Assembly: GCA_903901045.1 (NCBI GenBank)
Contig: CAIUPP010000068.1
Location: 26,751-90,750, forward strand
Source: an uncultured Planctomycetota bacterium
GTDB lineage: Bacteria; Planctomycetota; Brocadiia; CAIUPP01
Reading direction: 5' to 3'
Length of the DNA stretch: 64,000 bases
Shown here: positions 7,365-16,213 of the stretch, piece by piece
How positions within the stretch are numbered: the stretch's first letter is position 1
How the letters are laid out: each line of letters starts with the position of its first letter
Notes under the pieces: generated by a model
The model's input: only the letters and a program-made list of their open reading frames with translations
Databases searched by the model: none
Told to the model about the DNA's origin: nothing
Position numbers and translations under genes: made by a program

Positions 7365-10300
7365 ATGGCCAGTACGAACAGCGGGACAAGACTGGCACAT
7401 GTGTTGAATCCGGTCAGAGAACAGTGTGAGGGCCGCTCACCCGTGACGAACAATACTGAAACGCGGAAAAATGAAGTCTCCTTCTGCGCGGATGTCAAAG
7501 CATGGGCACAGATGCTCTTCGCCCAACACCCCGAATGGCCTTTCGGTGATGCTCACATCGAGGAATACGGCACGGGCAACAACAAACGCCAGGACTTACG
7601 CATCCTGGACCGAGAGCATCGAACTCCGATCCTCTCCGGCGAAGTCAAAATGCCCGGCACGCTCGAAGGCCGGACTCCTTACAATCCTGAACTCATGCTC
7701 GACGCATCACAGAAGGCGGAGAACTGCCGCGCACGGTTCTTCTTCACTTGGAACGTCAACACATTTGTCCTCTTCGACCGCAGTCTTTGGGATAAGGACA
7801 TCTATGAACGCCGGTTGAAGGAATGGGACTTGCATCTGGACCTGCGCAACACCGGCCAGTGCAGGCTGCCCGAAGTGGAAGCGTACATCCGCGACACGTT
7901 CCTTCCTCAGTTCTTCGCGGAGTTCGCGGACATCGTCCTCGACAAGAAACCCGACTGGGCGATGCCGCCGGACGAGGTGTTTATCCGTTCCCTCGAAAGC
8001 CATCTCCGCTGGCCGCTGGATGGAACCCGCGATTTCCTGGCGGAGCAGTGCAAAGACAAGGTGTTCTTGGGCCGGTTCTGCCAGTGGCTCACGGAGGACT
8101 TGCAGTGGAGCGTTGACCCAAAGAACGTTGAGCACTGGCGCAAGATTCTGGATCGTGCCACGCGCACCCTCTGCTACGTCTTCTGCAACCGGGCCATCTT
8201 CTACGATGCCATTCGCCCCAGGTATGAGGATCGGTTGCCGAAGCTCAAGATGCCGTCGGACAAAGTAGAGTACGAGAAGAAGTACCGCTACTTCAGGGAA
8301 TGTTTCGCTGACGCCGTTGACGCCACAGGCGACTATGAGCCGGTCTTCTATCCGCATGTGGATGATTGGGTAGGCGCGCTCGTCTTCGGCTCTCCGCACG
8401 CCTGCCAAGGTTGGAAAGGCGTCCTGGCGAACCTCGATCAATACAATTTCCGCGACATCCCCCACGATATCATCGGCGGCATTTTCCAGAAGCTCATCGC
8501 ACCAGAAGAGCGCCAGAAGTTCGGACAGTTCTTCACCCATGAAGACATCGTGGATGTCATCAATGCGTTTTGCATCCGCCGGGGCGGGGATACGGTGCTG
8601 GACCCGGCCTGTGGTTCAGGCAGCTTCCTCGTGCGCGCGTACCATCGCAAGGCGTGGCTCGGCGAGCATAGGGGCGGCGGGCGGCGGCATCAGGACCCGC
8701 ACAAGACCCATCAGGAGCTTCTACAGGAAGTTTACGGGTGCGACATTGCTCTGTTCCCGGCGCACCTGGCGACATTGAATCTCGCTTCGCGCCACATTGA
8801 GGACGAAGACAATTACCCCATTGTCCGCCGAGGGAACTTCTTTGAGGTGATCGAAAAGCCGGAGGCTTTCTACAGCATCCCCATGCGGACGCCAGAGGGC
8901 GGGAAGACGAAGTTTCAGGTCGCGCTACCTATGCTCGACGCCATCGTTGGCAACCCGCCGTATGTTCGCCAGGAACTTATCCCCAAGCTGGCGAGCATCA
9001 AGCGCGGGCGCAACGAGAGCGACCAGTCCTTTGAGAGCCGCCAGAAAAATAGCAAAGAACACCTACAGTATCTCGCCAGCAGCGCATGGCCCGGACTTGT
9101 CCTGACCGGCCGAAGTGACCTGCACTGCTACTTTTGGCCCGTGGCGACAAAGCGTCTGAAGGAAGGCGGCTACTTCGGTTTCCTCACCAGTTCAAGCTGG
9201 CTGGACGTGGAATACGGCTTCCCCCTGCAAGGCTGGATTCTCAGCAATTTCAAGCTCTTGGCGATCCTTGAGAGCGTGGACGAACCGTGGTTTGAGGACG
9301 CTCGCGTGAAGACGTGCGTTGCGATCCTCCAGCGGTGCAGCGATGAAAAGGCGCGCAATGACAATGTCGTGAAGTTCGTTCGGCTGCAAGTACCGCTGGC
9401 GGCTATTCTGGGAGATCACGAACCCGGCGATGAGTCTGCGCGGCAGGAAGCAGCGATGAAACTGCGCCAGTTCATTGACTCCACGAAGGACGCCTATACC
9501 GATGAGCGCCTGCGTATCATCCCGGTGCCACAAGCCGATCTGTGGAAGGAAGGCGTCGAGGCAGGCAAGGTATTGGCGAAAGTGCAACCAGAGCCGGAAG
9601 CTACAGATGAGGATGATGCGGAGGAAGAAAGTGACACCCCTCGTGACGGTTCCCAGGGCAGCTACATGCCCGGCACGTATGCCGCCGGGAAATGGGGCCG
9701 CTTCGTCCGCGCACCCGACATCTACTTCAAGATCATGCGGCAGTACGGGGCGCGGTTTGTGAAGTTCGGCGAGATTGCCGACATTCGTTTCGGCATCAAG
9801 AGTGGGTGCGATGCCTTCTTTATGCCGCGCGACGTGACGAAGGAGATACTCGGCAAAGTAAGGAACGGCCTGCCGTGGAATGACGTAGGGCTGATGTCCT
9901 CCTGCACGCTCAAGGAGATTGAGAGCGGGAAGGTGAGCATCGTTCAGGCCGGTGACAAGACCCGTCATCCCGTCGAAACGGAATACCTGCGCCCAGAAGT
10001 CCACAGCCTGATGTCCGTGGATCGTCCTGTCGTGCGCGCCCGTGACTTAGACAGAGTTGTGCTGTGGGTGAAGAAGCCGCTCAAGGAACTCACCGGCACG
10101 CACGTGGCCAGCTATATCCGGTGGGGAGCAAAGCAGACGTTTGCATCGAATAAATCGAAGGCTGTCCCCGTGCCGGAGCGGAGCACGTGTGAAGCACGGC
10201 CAACGTGGTATGACCTGACGAATGCCGCTGTTGGCGTTGCATTCTGGCCAATGGCCCAGAAGTATCGGCACATTGTTCCTGCGAACCCTGACGGTTTAGT

Positions 10301-11321
10301 ATGCAATCACAACCTCTTTTACATAATGCCCGCCCTAGCGAAAGCAGAGGCAACGGCTCTCGCTGGCGCACTCAATTCGACAATCACCGGACTTGTGAAG
10401 CATTTCTTCGGCCGATACGCTGGTGCGGAGGGCACGCTGAAGACAGAGGTTGTTGACACGCTGCTGCTGCAAGTTCCCGACCCCAGAGGCGTATCGGAAG
10501 AAACGGCTCGCCGCATTAGCAAGGCTTTGCGGTCAATGGGTGACAGACCCGTGACGCATCTTGTTGAGGATGCTCTTCTCGAATGCCATTCATCCGAACG
10601 CCTGCGGGAGATTCTTGCATCGCCCCCAACCCTTCCGAAAGAATTACAGCAGGAAGATCGGCGGGAGCTTGACGATGCGGTCCTCGAATTGATGGGCGTC
10701 TCCAATCCGAAGGAGCGCAAGACTCTTCTGGATGAACTCTATTTGGAGACAACGCTCTACTATCGGTATCTGCGCACGCAAGACATTCAGTCAATGGAAA
10801 ACCGCGCCACGGGCAAGCAGCGCAAGTTGACGGCGGAGGATATCGCCGCCAGCATTTGGGATTCGCTTGACGCGGCAGATCAGGGGCCACGATTGGTGGA
10901 TTGGCTGGCTGAACGGCAGGTGACAACCAGCGCCGTCCAAATTCCTGACGGAAAAGCGAAAGCGCTCGGTCGCGGCCACATGTTCTCCTCTAGCGCCGTC
11001 GAATTCGCCCAGGGCAAGAGCCTCCATCAGGAAGAATACGCCGGACCCGGCCAAGCGGCCCTTGTCGCCACGCTTGCCAACCTCGACATTCGCGGCAGCG
11101 TGGAAGTCCCGGCGGATGATGCGACCTGCAAGCAATGGCGCAAAGACATCGAAGCCCGCCTCAAAGCCGCCTCAGAACGTCTCGACGAACTCGCCGCTAC
11201 CCGCACAGGCGATCACAGCCTGCGTGAAGGAGTCGTGGGACTGCTCAAACACTGGTACGTCGTGGGGAAAGAAAGGCAGATTGCGAAAGGAGCCACCGAT
11301 GCCGGAGAGCACGTCGGCTAA
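7365..11321 (+). CDS. Type IIG-like restriction-modification fusion (nuclease plus N6-adenine methyltransferase)
   Basis: A 1,318-aa single-chain enzyme. The N-terminal domain has a PD-(D/E)xK pattern: Asp77 in QDLRIL, and GEVK with Glu93 and Lys95. The methyltransferase core has motif I DPACGSGSFLV (about residue 411 onward) and motif IV GNPPY (about 529-533), the NPPY type of DNA N6-adenine methylases. The C-terminal third (TITGLVKHFFGRYAGAEGTL and beyond) resembles TaqI/Eco57I-type target-recognition regions. No separate specificity subunit is nearby, which fits type IIG. The start at 7365 has a weak SD; a GTG at 7443 is an alternative. The last 23 bases overlap the next gene. Confidence 0.88.
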   Translation: MASTNSGTRLAHVLNPVREQCEGRSPVTNNTETRKNEVSFCADVKAWAQMLFAQHPEWPFGDAHIEEYGTGNNKRQDLRILDREHRTPILSGEVKMPGTLEGRTPYNPELMLDASQKAENCRARFFFTWNVNTFVLFDRSLWDKDIYERRLKEWDLHLDLRNTGQCRLPEVEAYIRDTFLPQFFAEFADIVLDKKPDWAMPPDEVFIRSLESHLRWPLDGTRDFLAEQCKDKVFLGRFCQWLTEDLQWSVDPKNVEHWRKILDRATRTLCYVFCNRAIFYDAIRPRYEDRLPKLKMPSDKVEYEKKYRYFRECFADAVDATGDYEPVFYPHVDDWVGALVFGSPHACQGWKGVLANLDQYNFRDIPHDIIGGIFQKLIAPEERQKFGQFFTHEDIVDVINAFCIRRGGDTVLDPACGSGSFLVRAYHRKAWLGEHRGGGRRHQDPHKTHQELLQEVYGCDIALFPAHLATLNLASRHIEDEDNYPIVRRGNFFEVIEKPEAFYSIPMRTPEGGKTKFQVALPMLDAIVGNPPYVRQELIPKLASIKRGRNESDQSFESRQKNSKEHLQYLASSAWPGLVLTGRSDLHCYFWPVATKRLKEGGYFGFLTSSSWLDVEYGFPLQGWILSNFKLLAILESVDEPWFEDARVKTCVAILQRCSDEKARNDNVVKFVRLQVPLAAILGDHEPGDESARQEAAMKLRQFIDSTKDAYTDERLRIIPVPQADLWKEGVEAGKVLAKVQPEPEATDEDDAEEESDTPRDGSQGSYMPGTYAAGKWGRFVRAPDIYFKIMRQYGARFVKFGEIADIRFGIKSGCDAFFMPRDVTKEILGKVRNGLPWNDVGLMSSCTLKEIESGKVSIVQAGDKTRHPVETEYLRPEVHSLMSVDRPVVRARDLDRVVLWVKKPLKELTGTHVASYIRWGAKQTFASNKSKAVPVPERSTCEARPTWYDLTNAAVGVAFWPMAQKYRHIVPANPDGLVCNHNLFYIMPALAKAEATALAGALNSTITGLVKHFFGRYAGAEGTLKTEVVDTLLLQVPDPRGVSEETARRISKALRSMGDRPVTHLVEDALLECHSSERLREILASPPTLPKELQQEDRRELDDAVLELMGVSNPKERKTLLDELYLETTLYYRYLRTQDIQSMENRATGKQRKLTAEDIAASIWDSLDAADQGPRLVDWLAERQVTTSAVQIPDGKAKALGRGHMFSSSAVEFAQGKSLHQEEYAGPGQAALVATLANLDIRGSVEVPADDATCKQWRKDIEARLKAASERLDELAATRTGDHSLREGVVGLLKHWYVVGKERQIAKGATDAGEHVG

Positions 11322-11691
11322 GACGGAACGAATGGCGAACAAGTTCGTATGGTACATGGGCGAGAAGTACCACAGTTCAAAGCATGTTCTCCGTGTGGCC
11401 ACTTGGATTGGCTTTATCCTCAAGGGGATTGAGGGAGTAGCCGGGGCATCGTTGGATTACCGTCGCACACGGCAGGTTTCATTCAGATACAAGAGACGCA
11501 CGTTCAAGGCTAAGTACAATCACCACGCCGGCCTCCGTGGAGGAATAGACATTGTTGAGGTTCTTCCCGGCAGAGGAGCACCCGAGGGAGAGCTTGCTGT
11601 CAGAATCAGGAACCTTGGTGAAGCAGAGGATGTCTATCTCACGTTGAAGGAACGCCTTGACAGATTCATTGCGCAGCAGCGCGGCGTGTGA
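11299..11691 (+). CDS. Unknown 130-aa basic protein coupled to the methyltransferase
   Basis: The ATG at 11299 has GAAAGGAG upstream and overlaps the end of the methyltransferase gene by 23 bp, so the two are translated together. The protein has a hydrophobic patch (VLRVATWIGFILKGIEG), a Tyr/Arg-rich middle (RRTRQVSFRYKRRTFK) and a mixed C-terminal helix. No catalytic motif is seen. The tight coupling suggests a partner or regulator of the restriction enzyme, which is inference from position. Confidence 0.7.
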   Translation: MPESTSAKTERMANKFVWYMGEKYHSSKHVLRVATWIGFILKGIEGVAGASLDYRRTRQVSFRYKRRTFKAKYNHHAGLRGGIDIVEVLPGRGAPEGELAVRIRNLGEAEDVYLTLKERLDRFIAQQRGV

Positions 11692-11742
11692 ATACGTGCG
11701 CTGACGGCAGCAGGGCCTCTACGATCCTTTCTGTGGAGTAGA

Positions 11743-14430
11743 ATGATGGTGCTGTTCAAGGATATTGCGGCTGTAGAGAACGGTGCCCATTTTCTCAACG
11801 TCGACATGCACATTCATTCGCACGGGGCATCTTCGGATGTGCAAGATGCAACTATGACCCCTCAAGCGATTGTCAACTCGGCCGTAGCACAGGGGTTGAG
11901 CGTCATCGCGATTACGGACCACAACTCCAATAAGAACGTCGACGCAGCGCTAGAAGCCGCACAAAAATATGTTGGGAAGCTGCTCGTACTCCCAGGAGTT
12001 GAAGTGGCTACCGCACACGGGCATCTCCTTGTGTACTTCGCCCCCGAACGCACCGATAACCTTGCCAAGTTCCTCTCGCGGCTCGACCTAATCGGCGCAA
12101 TGGGGGCCGAAAAGACACACACGACCAAGTCTATGGCCGACGCTATCGCCGAGGCCGAAAGACTTGGCGGTATTTGCGTTGCCGCTCATATTGACCGCGA
12201 GAAGACTGGGTTCGACATGGTCGCGCCAGGCTTTCCGAGTTGGAAGCGTGATGTCATTACCAGTGTCGGACTCTACGGTGTTGAGTGTGATGCGAAGGAC
12301 AGTCTATGTTGGTATTCCGAAGTTGATGATGCTGGTTCGGCTGGCGCTGAACGCCGCAAGCTCTTGGAAGCGCGCAACCTTGTTTCAGGCCTTTCGGCCC
12401 GACGCGATCTCGCCCATGTGCAGGGTTCTGACTCTCATTCGATGGCGGACTTTCAGAACGCTTCCCCCGACAAGATGTGGACGCGCGTAAAGCTAACCGA
12501 ATTGAGCTTCGGCGCGCTGCGGATTGCCCTAGTCGACCCGACTGCTCGCGTACGCGCCAACGCGACAGTTCCTCGCTCCATTCCCCGCGTCCTTGGTATA
12601 GCGTTCACGGGAGGCTTCCTACACGGTGAAACGATTCACTTCAGCGACAACCTGAATTGTTTCATCGGCGGGCGCGGGACTGGTAAGTCCACCGCGATCC
12701 GCGCGCTGGCGTATTCCTTCGGCATCAACGAGGAGTTTGCTGAATACGGGAACTGCCCGGATTCGGTTGTCGTTTACTGCGAGGGTGCGGACGGCGTACG
12801 GTATCGCTATGAGCGTTCTAAAGGTGGCGACATTTCCGTCAAGGCAAAGGAGGATGAAGCGATCACTGATGTTCCGACCGACGCCTTCCGAATTGAATAT
12901 TTCGGGCAAGGTGAACTGGCAGAGGTTGCGAAAGATCCGCTCAATACCCCACAACTGCTTCAAGAATTTCTTGATCGTCACACCAACTTGCGGGACCTCG
13001 CTGAACGCGAACTGTCCCTCGTAGCAGAGCTTCGTGAAAACGCCGCTCGTCTCAACCCACTTGAAACAAGTTTTTATCAGCTGACCGGAAAGCGGAAATC
13101 CCTGGCTGAGATTGAGGCGAAGCTGAAGATTGCCGAAGCAGGCAAGCTTCGTGAGGTTGTAGGCATACAAAGCAAGATTGCCTCGGAGAAGACAATACGG
13201 TCGACAGTCGAGAGCATCGTTCAGGAATACCAGACTGGCCTGACGCTGGCCAATTTTGAGAGAGACTACGCCAAGCTTACCGCCACCGCAGGCGATTGTA
13301 CGACGGATTCGACATCGAAAAGTTTGTTGCAGGCCATTCAGAACGAACTCGACGCAACAAATAAGAACCTTGGACTGAAGGCTAAAGAAACCAATGCAAT
13401 ACTGAAGGAATGCGCAATCAGGCTTGCTAAACACTGTGCTGATTTGAAGACAAACCATGCTCGCATGGATGGGGAAGTGGCGGCCAAAGTGGCGGACCTG
13501 AAAGCGAGAGGACTTGTCGGCAATATCGCCGAGTTGGAACAATTGCTTCGTCAGAAAGGAGCCACAGGAAAAGAGATTGCTCTGGTGGAGCAGCGAAGCA
13601 ATGAGTTGGAACAGTGCCGTGCGCAGCGCCAAAAGCTTCTTGCCGATTTGGCCGAGGTCCGCTCCACGATGACCGAACGCCGAAAGGCGCAGCTCAAAGG
13701 CATCAACCAGAACCTCGCCGTGACGATCAAGGATTACACGGTATTCGTCCGCTACGATGAGGTCGGAATTGCCGACGAGTTCTGCAACTTTATTCAGAAG
13801 AAGATGACCGGCTCGTACTTTCAGGATCAGACTATTCGGCAAGTATGTGAGAGAACCACGCCAAGTGACCTTGCTAACTGGGTTCTTTGCAGAGACCACG
13901 GGAAGATTGCGGCATCTTCTGGAATCTCGTCCAATTGGGCGCAGGAAATAGTCACCCGCCTGTGTTATTGGAACACTCTGTTCGAGCTTCAAGTCCTCGC
14001 GAAGCCGCCCAAACCGATTATTACTGTACGAACGAAAACGCCACCGGCGAAGGACATCCCTGTTTCGCAACTATCCGATGGGCAACGTCACACCATTCTG
14101 TTGACGATTGCCATGCTGGCAGAATCCAATGTCCCGCTCGTCATTGACCAGCCGGAGGACGACCTCGATAATGCCTTCATTTTCTCCAGCATCGTTGCAA
14201 GCCTACGGACGATCAAGGAGCGCAGGCAGGTCATTCTTGTTACCCACAATGCAAACATCGCCGTGCTTGGCGACTCAGAATTACTCCTGCCCATGCACCG
14301 CCAGAATGACTTTGGAAAAGCCGTTGAACGCGGGGCGATTGACCGTGAAGCGACAAAGATGTCAGTACAGAAAATCCTTGAAGGCGGTCCTGCGGCTTTT
14401 CTTCGCCGAAAAGAGATATATGGTTATTGA
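11743..14430 (+). CDS. PHP-domain / SMC-like ABC ATPase fusion (TrlF-like)
   Basis: An 895-aa protein. The N-terminal PHP phosphoesterase domain shows VDMHIHSHG (HxH), AITDHNSN, PGVEVATAHGHLL, AAHIDRE and GSDSHS, so the metal-binding His/Asp set looks complete. An ATPase of the SMC/RecN/ABC type follows: Walker A GGRGTGKST at about residues 308-316, a long coiled-coil region (about 400-700), signature LSDGQR at 777-782 and Walker B PLVIDQPEDDLD at 798-809 with the following His loop VTHN. Such proteins, which I believe databases call TrlF-family, occur in defence islands. An ATP-gated nuclease or phosphoesterase activity is inference. It is followed 123 bp later by the cyclase gene. Confidence 0.88.
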   Translation: MMVLFKDIAAVENGAHFLNVDMHIHSHGASSDVQDATMTPQAIVNSAVAQGLSVIAITDHNSNKNVDAALEAAQKYVGKLLVLPGVEVATAHGHLLVYFAPERTDNLAKFLSRLDLIGAMGAEKTHTTKSMADAIAEAERLGGICVAAHIDREKTGFDMVAPGFPSWKRDVITSVGLYGVECDAKDSLCWYSEVDDAGSAGAERRKLLEARNLVSGLSARRDLAHVQGSDSHSMADFQNASPDKMWTRVKLTELSFGALRIALVDPTARVRANATVPRSIPRVLGIAFTGGFLHGETIHFSDNLNCFIGGRGTGKSTAIRALAYSFGINEEFAEYGNCPDSVVVYCEGADGVRYRYERSKGGDISVKAKEDEAITDVPTDAFRIEYFGQGELAEVAKDPLNTPQLLQEFLDRHTNLRDLAERELSLVAELRENAARLNPLETSFYQLTGKRKSLAEIEAKLKIAEAGKLREVVGIQSKIASEKTIRSTVESIVQEYQTGLTLANFERDYAKLTATAGDCTTDSTSKSLLQAIQNELDATNKNLGLKAKETNAILKECAIRLAKHCADLKTNHARMDGEVAAKVADLKARGLVGNIAELEQLLRQKGATGKEIALVEQRSNELEQCRAQRQKLLADLAEVRSTMTERRKAQLKGINQNLAVTIKDYTVFVRYDEVGIADEFCNFIQKKMTGSYFQDQTIRQVCERTTPSDLANWVLCRDHGKIAASSGISSNWAQEIVTRLCYWNTLFELQVLAKPPKPIITVRTKTPPAKDIPVSQLSDGQRHTILLTIAMLAESNVPLVIDQPEDDLDNAFIFSSIVASLRTIKERRQVILVTHNANIAVLGDSELLLPMHRQNDFGKAVERGAIDREATKMSVQKILEGGPAAFLRRKEIYGY

Positions 14431-14553
14431 GAAGCTATTCTAATACGCCATTGTTCCTTTCCGCCGTCAAGCTGTGGTGTCCCCTGATTGCTGGCGTGCT
14501 ACTCGCCTCAGTCAGCCCATCCTTCAGAAGGCACTTTCGGGAAAACCGTAAAC

Positions 14554-15228
14554 ATGGGAAAGAATAGCAACGTCAAACCCGGCCTGAACATTCCGAAGGA
14601 CGGCCACATTGAAGCGTTTGCGATCATCGTGGATTTGAATCAGTTTACAGCGATGGTGAGCAAAGCTGAGAAGGAAGGCGCGTTGATTGCGCAATTCACA
14701 CGTGATGCACTGTATGGTGCTATTCGTGAGATCGAGGCGCAAGGCGGGGAAGTCGTTGGGTTCATGGGCGACGCGGTGTTAGGCATTATCCAAGACGGGG
14801 AGGGCGCGGCTATAGCCTGTTTCGGAATTGCGAAGGACCTTGATAGGCAATGCGAGTATATCTCCGACGCCCAGTCCAGCCGCGACCGCAACTGGCCCTT
14901 CGCGCCCGGAGGGCCATCACTCAAAATCGCTATTGAGTATGGTTCAATGGACATCTCAACGATCTCCAGCCGCCTCCTCGGCGAACAACGTCTGCTCATC
15001 GGTAGCCCCATCAACTACGCCGCACGCATCAGCGCTGCCGGAGAGGGAAACCGCTGCGTAATCGGGCCGGTTGCTGCAAAGAAAGAGTTCAGTTCCTACA
15101 CCCTTGACGGGCCACATTCGATCAGAGGGAAACGCGGCGAACCCGCCTACAAATACTATTTCTTCCCGATGGATGACATCTGGATTGAAGGGCCAAGAGA
15201 GCCTGGGAAAGAAACGTATTGGGGGTAA
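14554..15228 (+). CDS. Stand-alone class III nucleotide cyclase with non-adenine pocket
   Basis: A 224-aa single-domain protein. The two metal-binding Asp are present (Asp27 in VDLNQFT, Asp73 in GFMGDAV), as are the transition-state Asn154 and Arg158 in PINYAARI. The residue that is Lys in adenylate cyclases is Gly69, and the second base-contacting residue (Asp, or Thr/Ser in many bacterial enzymes) is Leu147. Guanylate cyclases would have Glu and Cys. There is no sensor, membrane or HAMP domain. The ATG at 14554 is preferred to an upstream TTG at 14488; the SD is weak. Pycsar-type pyrimidine cyclases are short single-domain relatives, so a defence signalling role is plausible. No cyclic-nucleotide-binding effector was recognised nearby. 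Confidence 0.8.
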   Translation: MGKNSNVKPGLNIPKDGHIEAFAIIVDLNQFTAMVSKAEKEGALIAQFTRDALYGAIREIEAQGGEVVGFMGDAVLGIIQDGEGAAIACFGIAKDLDRQCEYISDAQSSRDRNWPFAPGGPSLKIAIEYGSMDISTISSRLLGEQRLLIGSPINYAARISAAGEGNRCVIGPVAAKKEFSSYTLDGPHSIRGKRGEPAYKYYFFPMDDIWIEGPREPGKETYWG

Positions 15229-15314
15229 GGGCCAACCATAGTATTCCCGGCAAGCGTTCTCGCCTACGACGCGGCCTCCTCCCCGCCTGTCAGTAGAGAA
15301 GTTGTTCCCCCGCA

Positions 15315-15334
15315 CTCAACAGTCTGTTGACTTC
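15315..15334. repeat. 20-bp direct repeat, right copy, with palindromic core
   Basis: Identical to 5293-5312, in the same orientation, 10,022 bp apart. It lies 71 bases upstream of the -35 box of the HTH-recombinase operon. It may be an attachment or insertion footprint, or an operator used by the HTH protein. Confidence 0.85.
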
Positions 15335-15404
15335 AGCCGAGCAGAGAACATGGCGCGGGCCTAACTACATCCACGTACCTATACTCCCAAGTACACTTGT
15401 TATA

Positions 15405-15460
15405 TTGACAACAGAGGGCGTTCCCGGATATAATAGGAGGCAATGTAGGAGGACAGTCCT
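15405..15460 (+). promoter_or_regulatory. Consensus sigma-70 promoter and palindromic SD leader
   Basis: TTGACA at 15405-15410 and TATAAT at 15429-15434, 18 bases apart, both perfect matches. The leader then has AGGAGG closely followed by a start-stop pair ATGTAG (15443-15448), and a second AGGAGG inside the palindrome AGGAC-A-GTCCT (15450-15460), which would fold over the SD of the HTH gene at 15462. This looks like a very strong promoter held down by repression or translation control. Confidence 0.8.
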
Positions 15461-15461
15461 A

Positions 15462-15821
15462 ATGGACAAGAAAACGATGGGCACGTCAGGACGGCCTGAA
15501 GGTTCAGGGCGTTTGACGGAAGGCTTTCCCGTACCGAGGAAGTTTTCACCCGATGACATTTGCTCACTTCGCAAGAGGCTTGGCAAGCGATTGGGTCTGG
15601 CACGGCGTCTCTCGCAGCGGGACTTGGCGGACATCTTGGGCTTGAAGCGGCGCGTGGTGTGCGCGTGGGAACTTGGCACGAAGCACCCGTCTGCTGCGTC
15701 TCGACGCCTCATGGAGATTCTGACAATTGTGCCGGAGGTCGCGCCTGCCTTGATTGCGAGGGAAGGCGCATGGCGCAAACTCTTGGAGCGAAAGGCTCGG
15801 AAACGGAAGGTGAGCAAATGA
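15462..15821 (+). CDS. HTH (Xre-like) DNA-binding regulator
   Basis: A 119-aa protein with a helix-turn-helix (about residues 32-85): SLRKRLGKRLGLARRLSQRD, then LADILGLKRRVVCAWELG. This is the NadS/MqsA/Xre type, in which a protein reads DNA with LSQRDLADxLG...VxxWE. The basic tail is RKARKRKVSK. The SD AGGAGG lies within a palindrome. Its stop overlaps the next ATG by four bases (ATGA), so it is the first gene of an operon ending in the serine recombinase. It probably represses its own strong promoter and thereby the recombinase. Confidence 0.85.
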   Translation: MDKKTMGTSGRPEGSGRLTEGFPVPRKFSPDDICSLRKRLGKRLGLARRLSQRDLADILGLKRRVVCAWELGTKHPSAASRRLMEILTIVPEVAPALIAREGAWRKLLERKARKRKVSK

Positions 15822-16213
15822 GTAAACCGATTACGGCGGAACGACGCAAGAGGCTGGACGAAGAGAAAGCCGCGTTCGTCCGAGCGTGTGATAGACAGGT
15901 CGAGATGCTGTCAATGCTGGCCCTGCAACTTCCCGGTATTGACAGAGTGGCAGCGGAGCTTTCGGCTGTGCTCGTTCGCCTCTACGATAAATATGACCCG
16001 GATGCGTCTGATGGAACGGTTGAAAAACTTCATGCCTTGATTTTGCGGGAATGGAAGAAGATGCCCGGCACGGAGACGGACAAGAAGAAGCTGACCGTCG
16101 TTCGGGATAGAGTCGTGAGCTTCATTGAGGACAAGGGGGCTGAGGTGGCAGAGGCAGATAAGACCCGCTTTGTCGAATTGATATCTTATGCCCTCTCTGC
16201 GGGAGCACGGTAA
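15818..16213 (+). CDS. Unknown 131-aa helical protein in the recombinase operon
   Basis: The ATG overlaps the HTH gene stop (ATGA) and its own stop overlaps the recombinase start (TAATG), so all three are translationally coupled. The protein is charged and almost entirely predicted helical by eye (RRKRLDEEKAAFVRACDRQV, LILREWKKMPGTETDKKKL), with no known motif. It might be an accessory such as a directionality factor for the recombinase; this rests only on position. Confidence 0.75.
   Translation: MSKPITAERRKRLDEEKAAFVRACDRQVEMLSMLALQLPGIDRVAAELSAVLVRLYDKYDPDASDGTVEKLHALILREWKKMPGTETDKKKLTVVRDRVVSFIEDKGAEVAEADKTRFVELISYALSAGAR

Noticed and set aside
12619..14070. 483-aa minus-strand frame in the PHP-SMC gene
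   Set aside because: Antisense to the ATPase with intact Walker motifs; no start signal.
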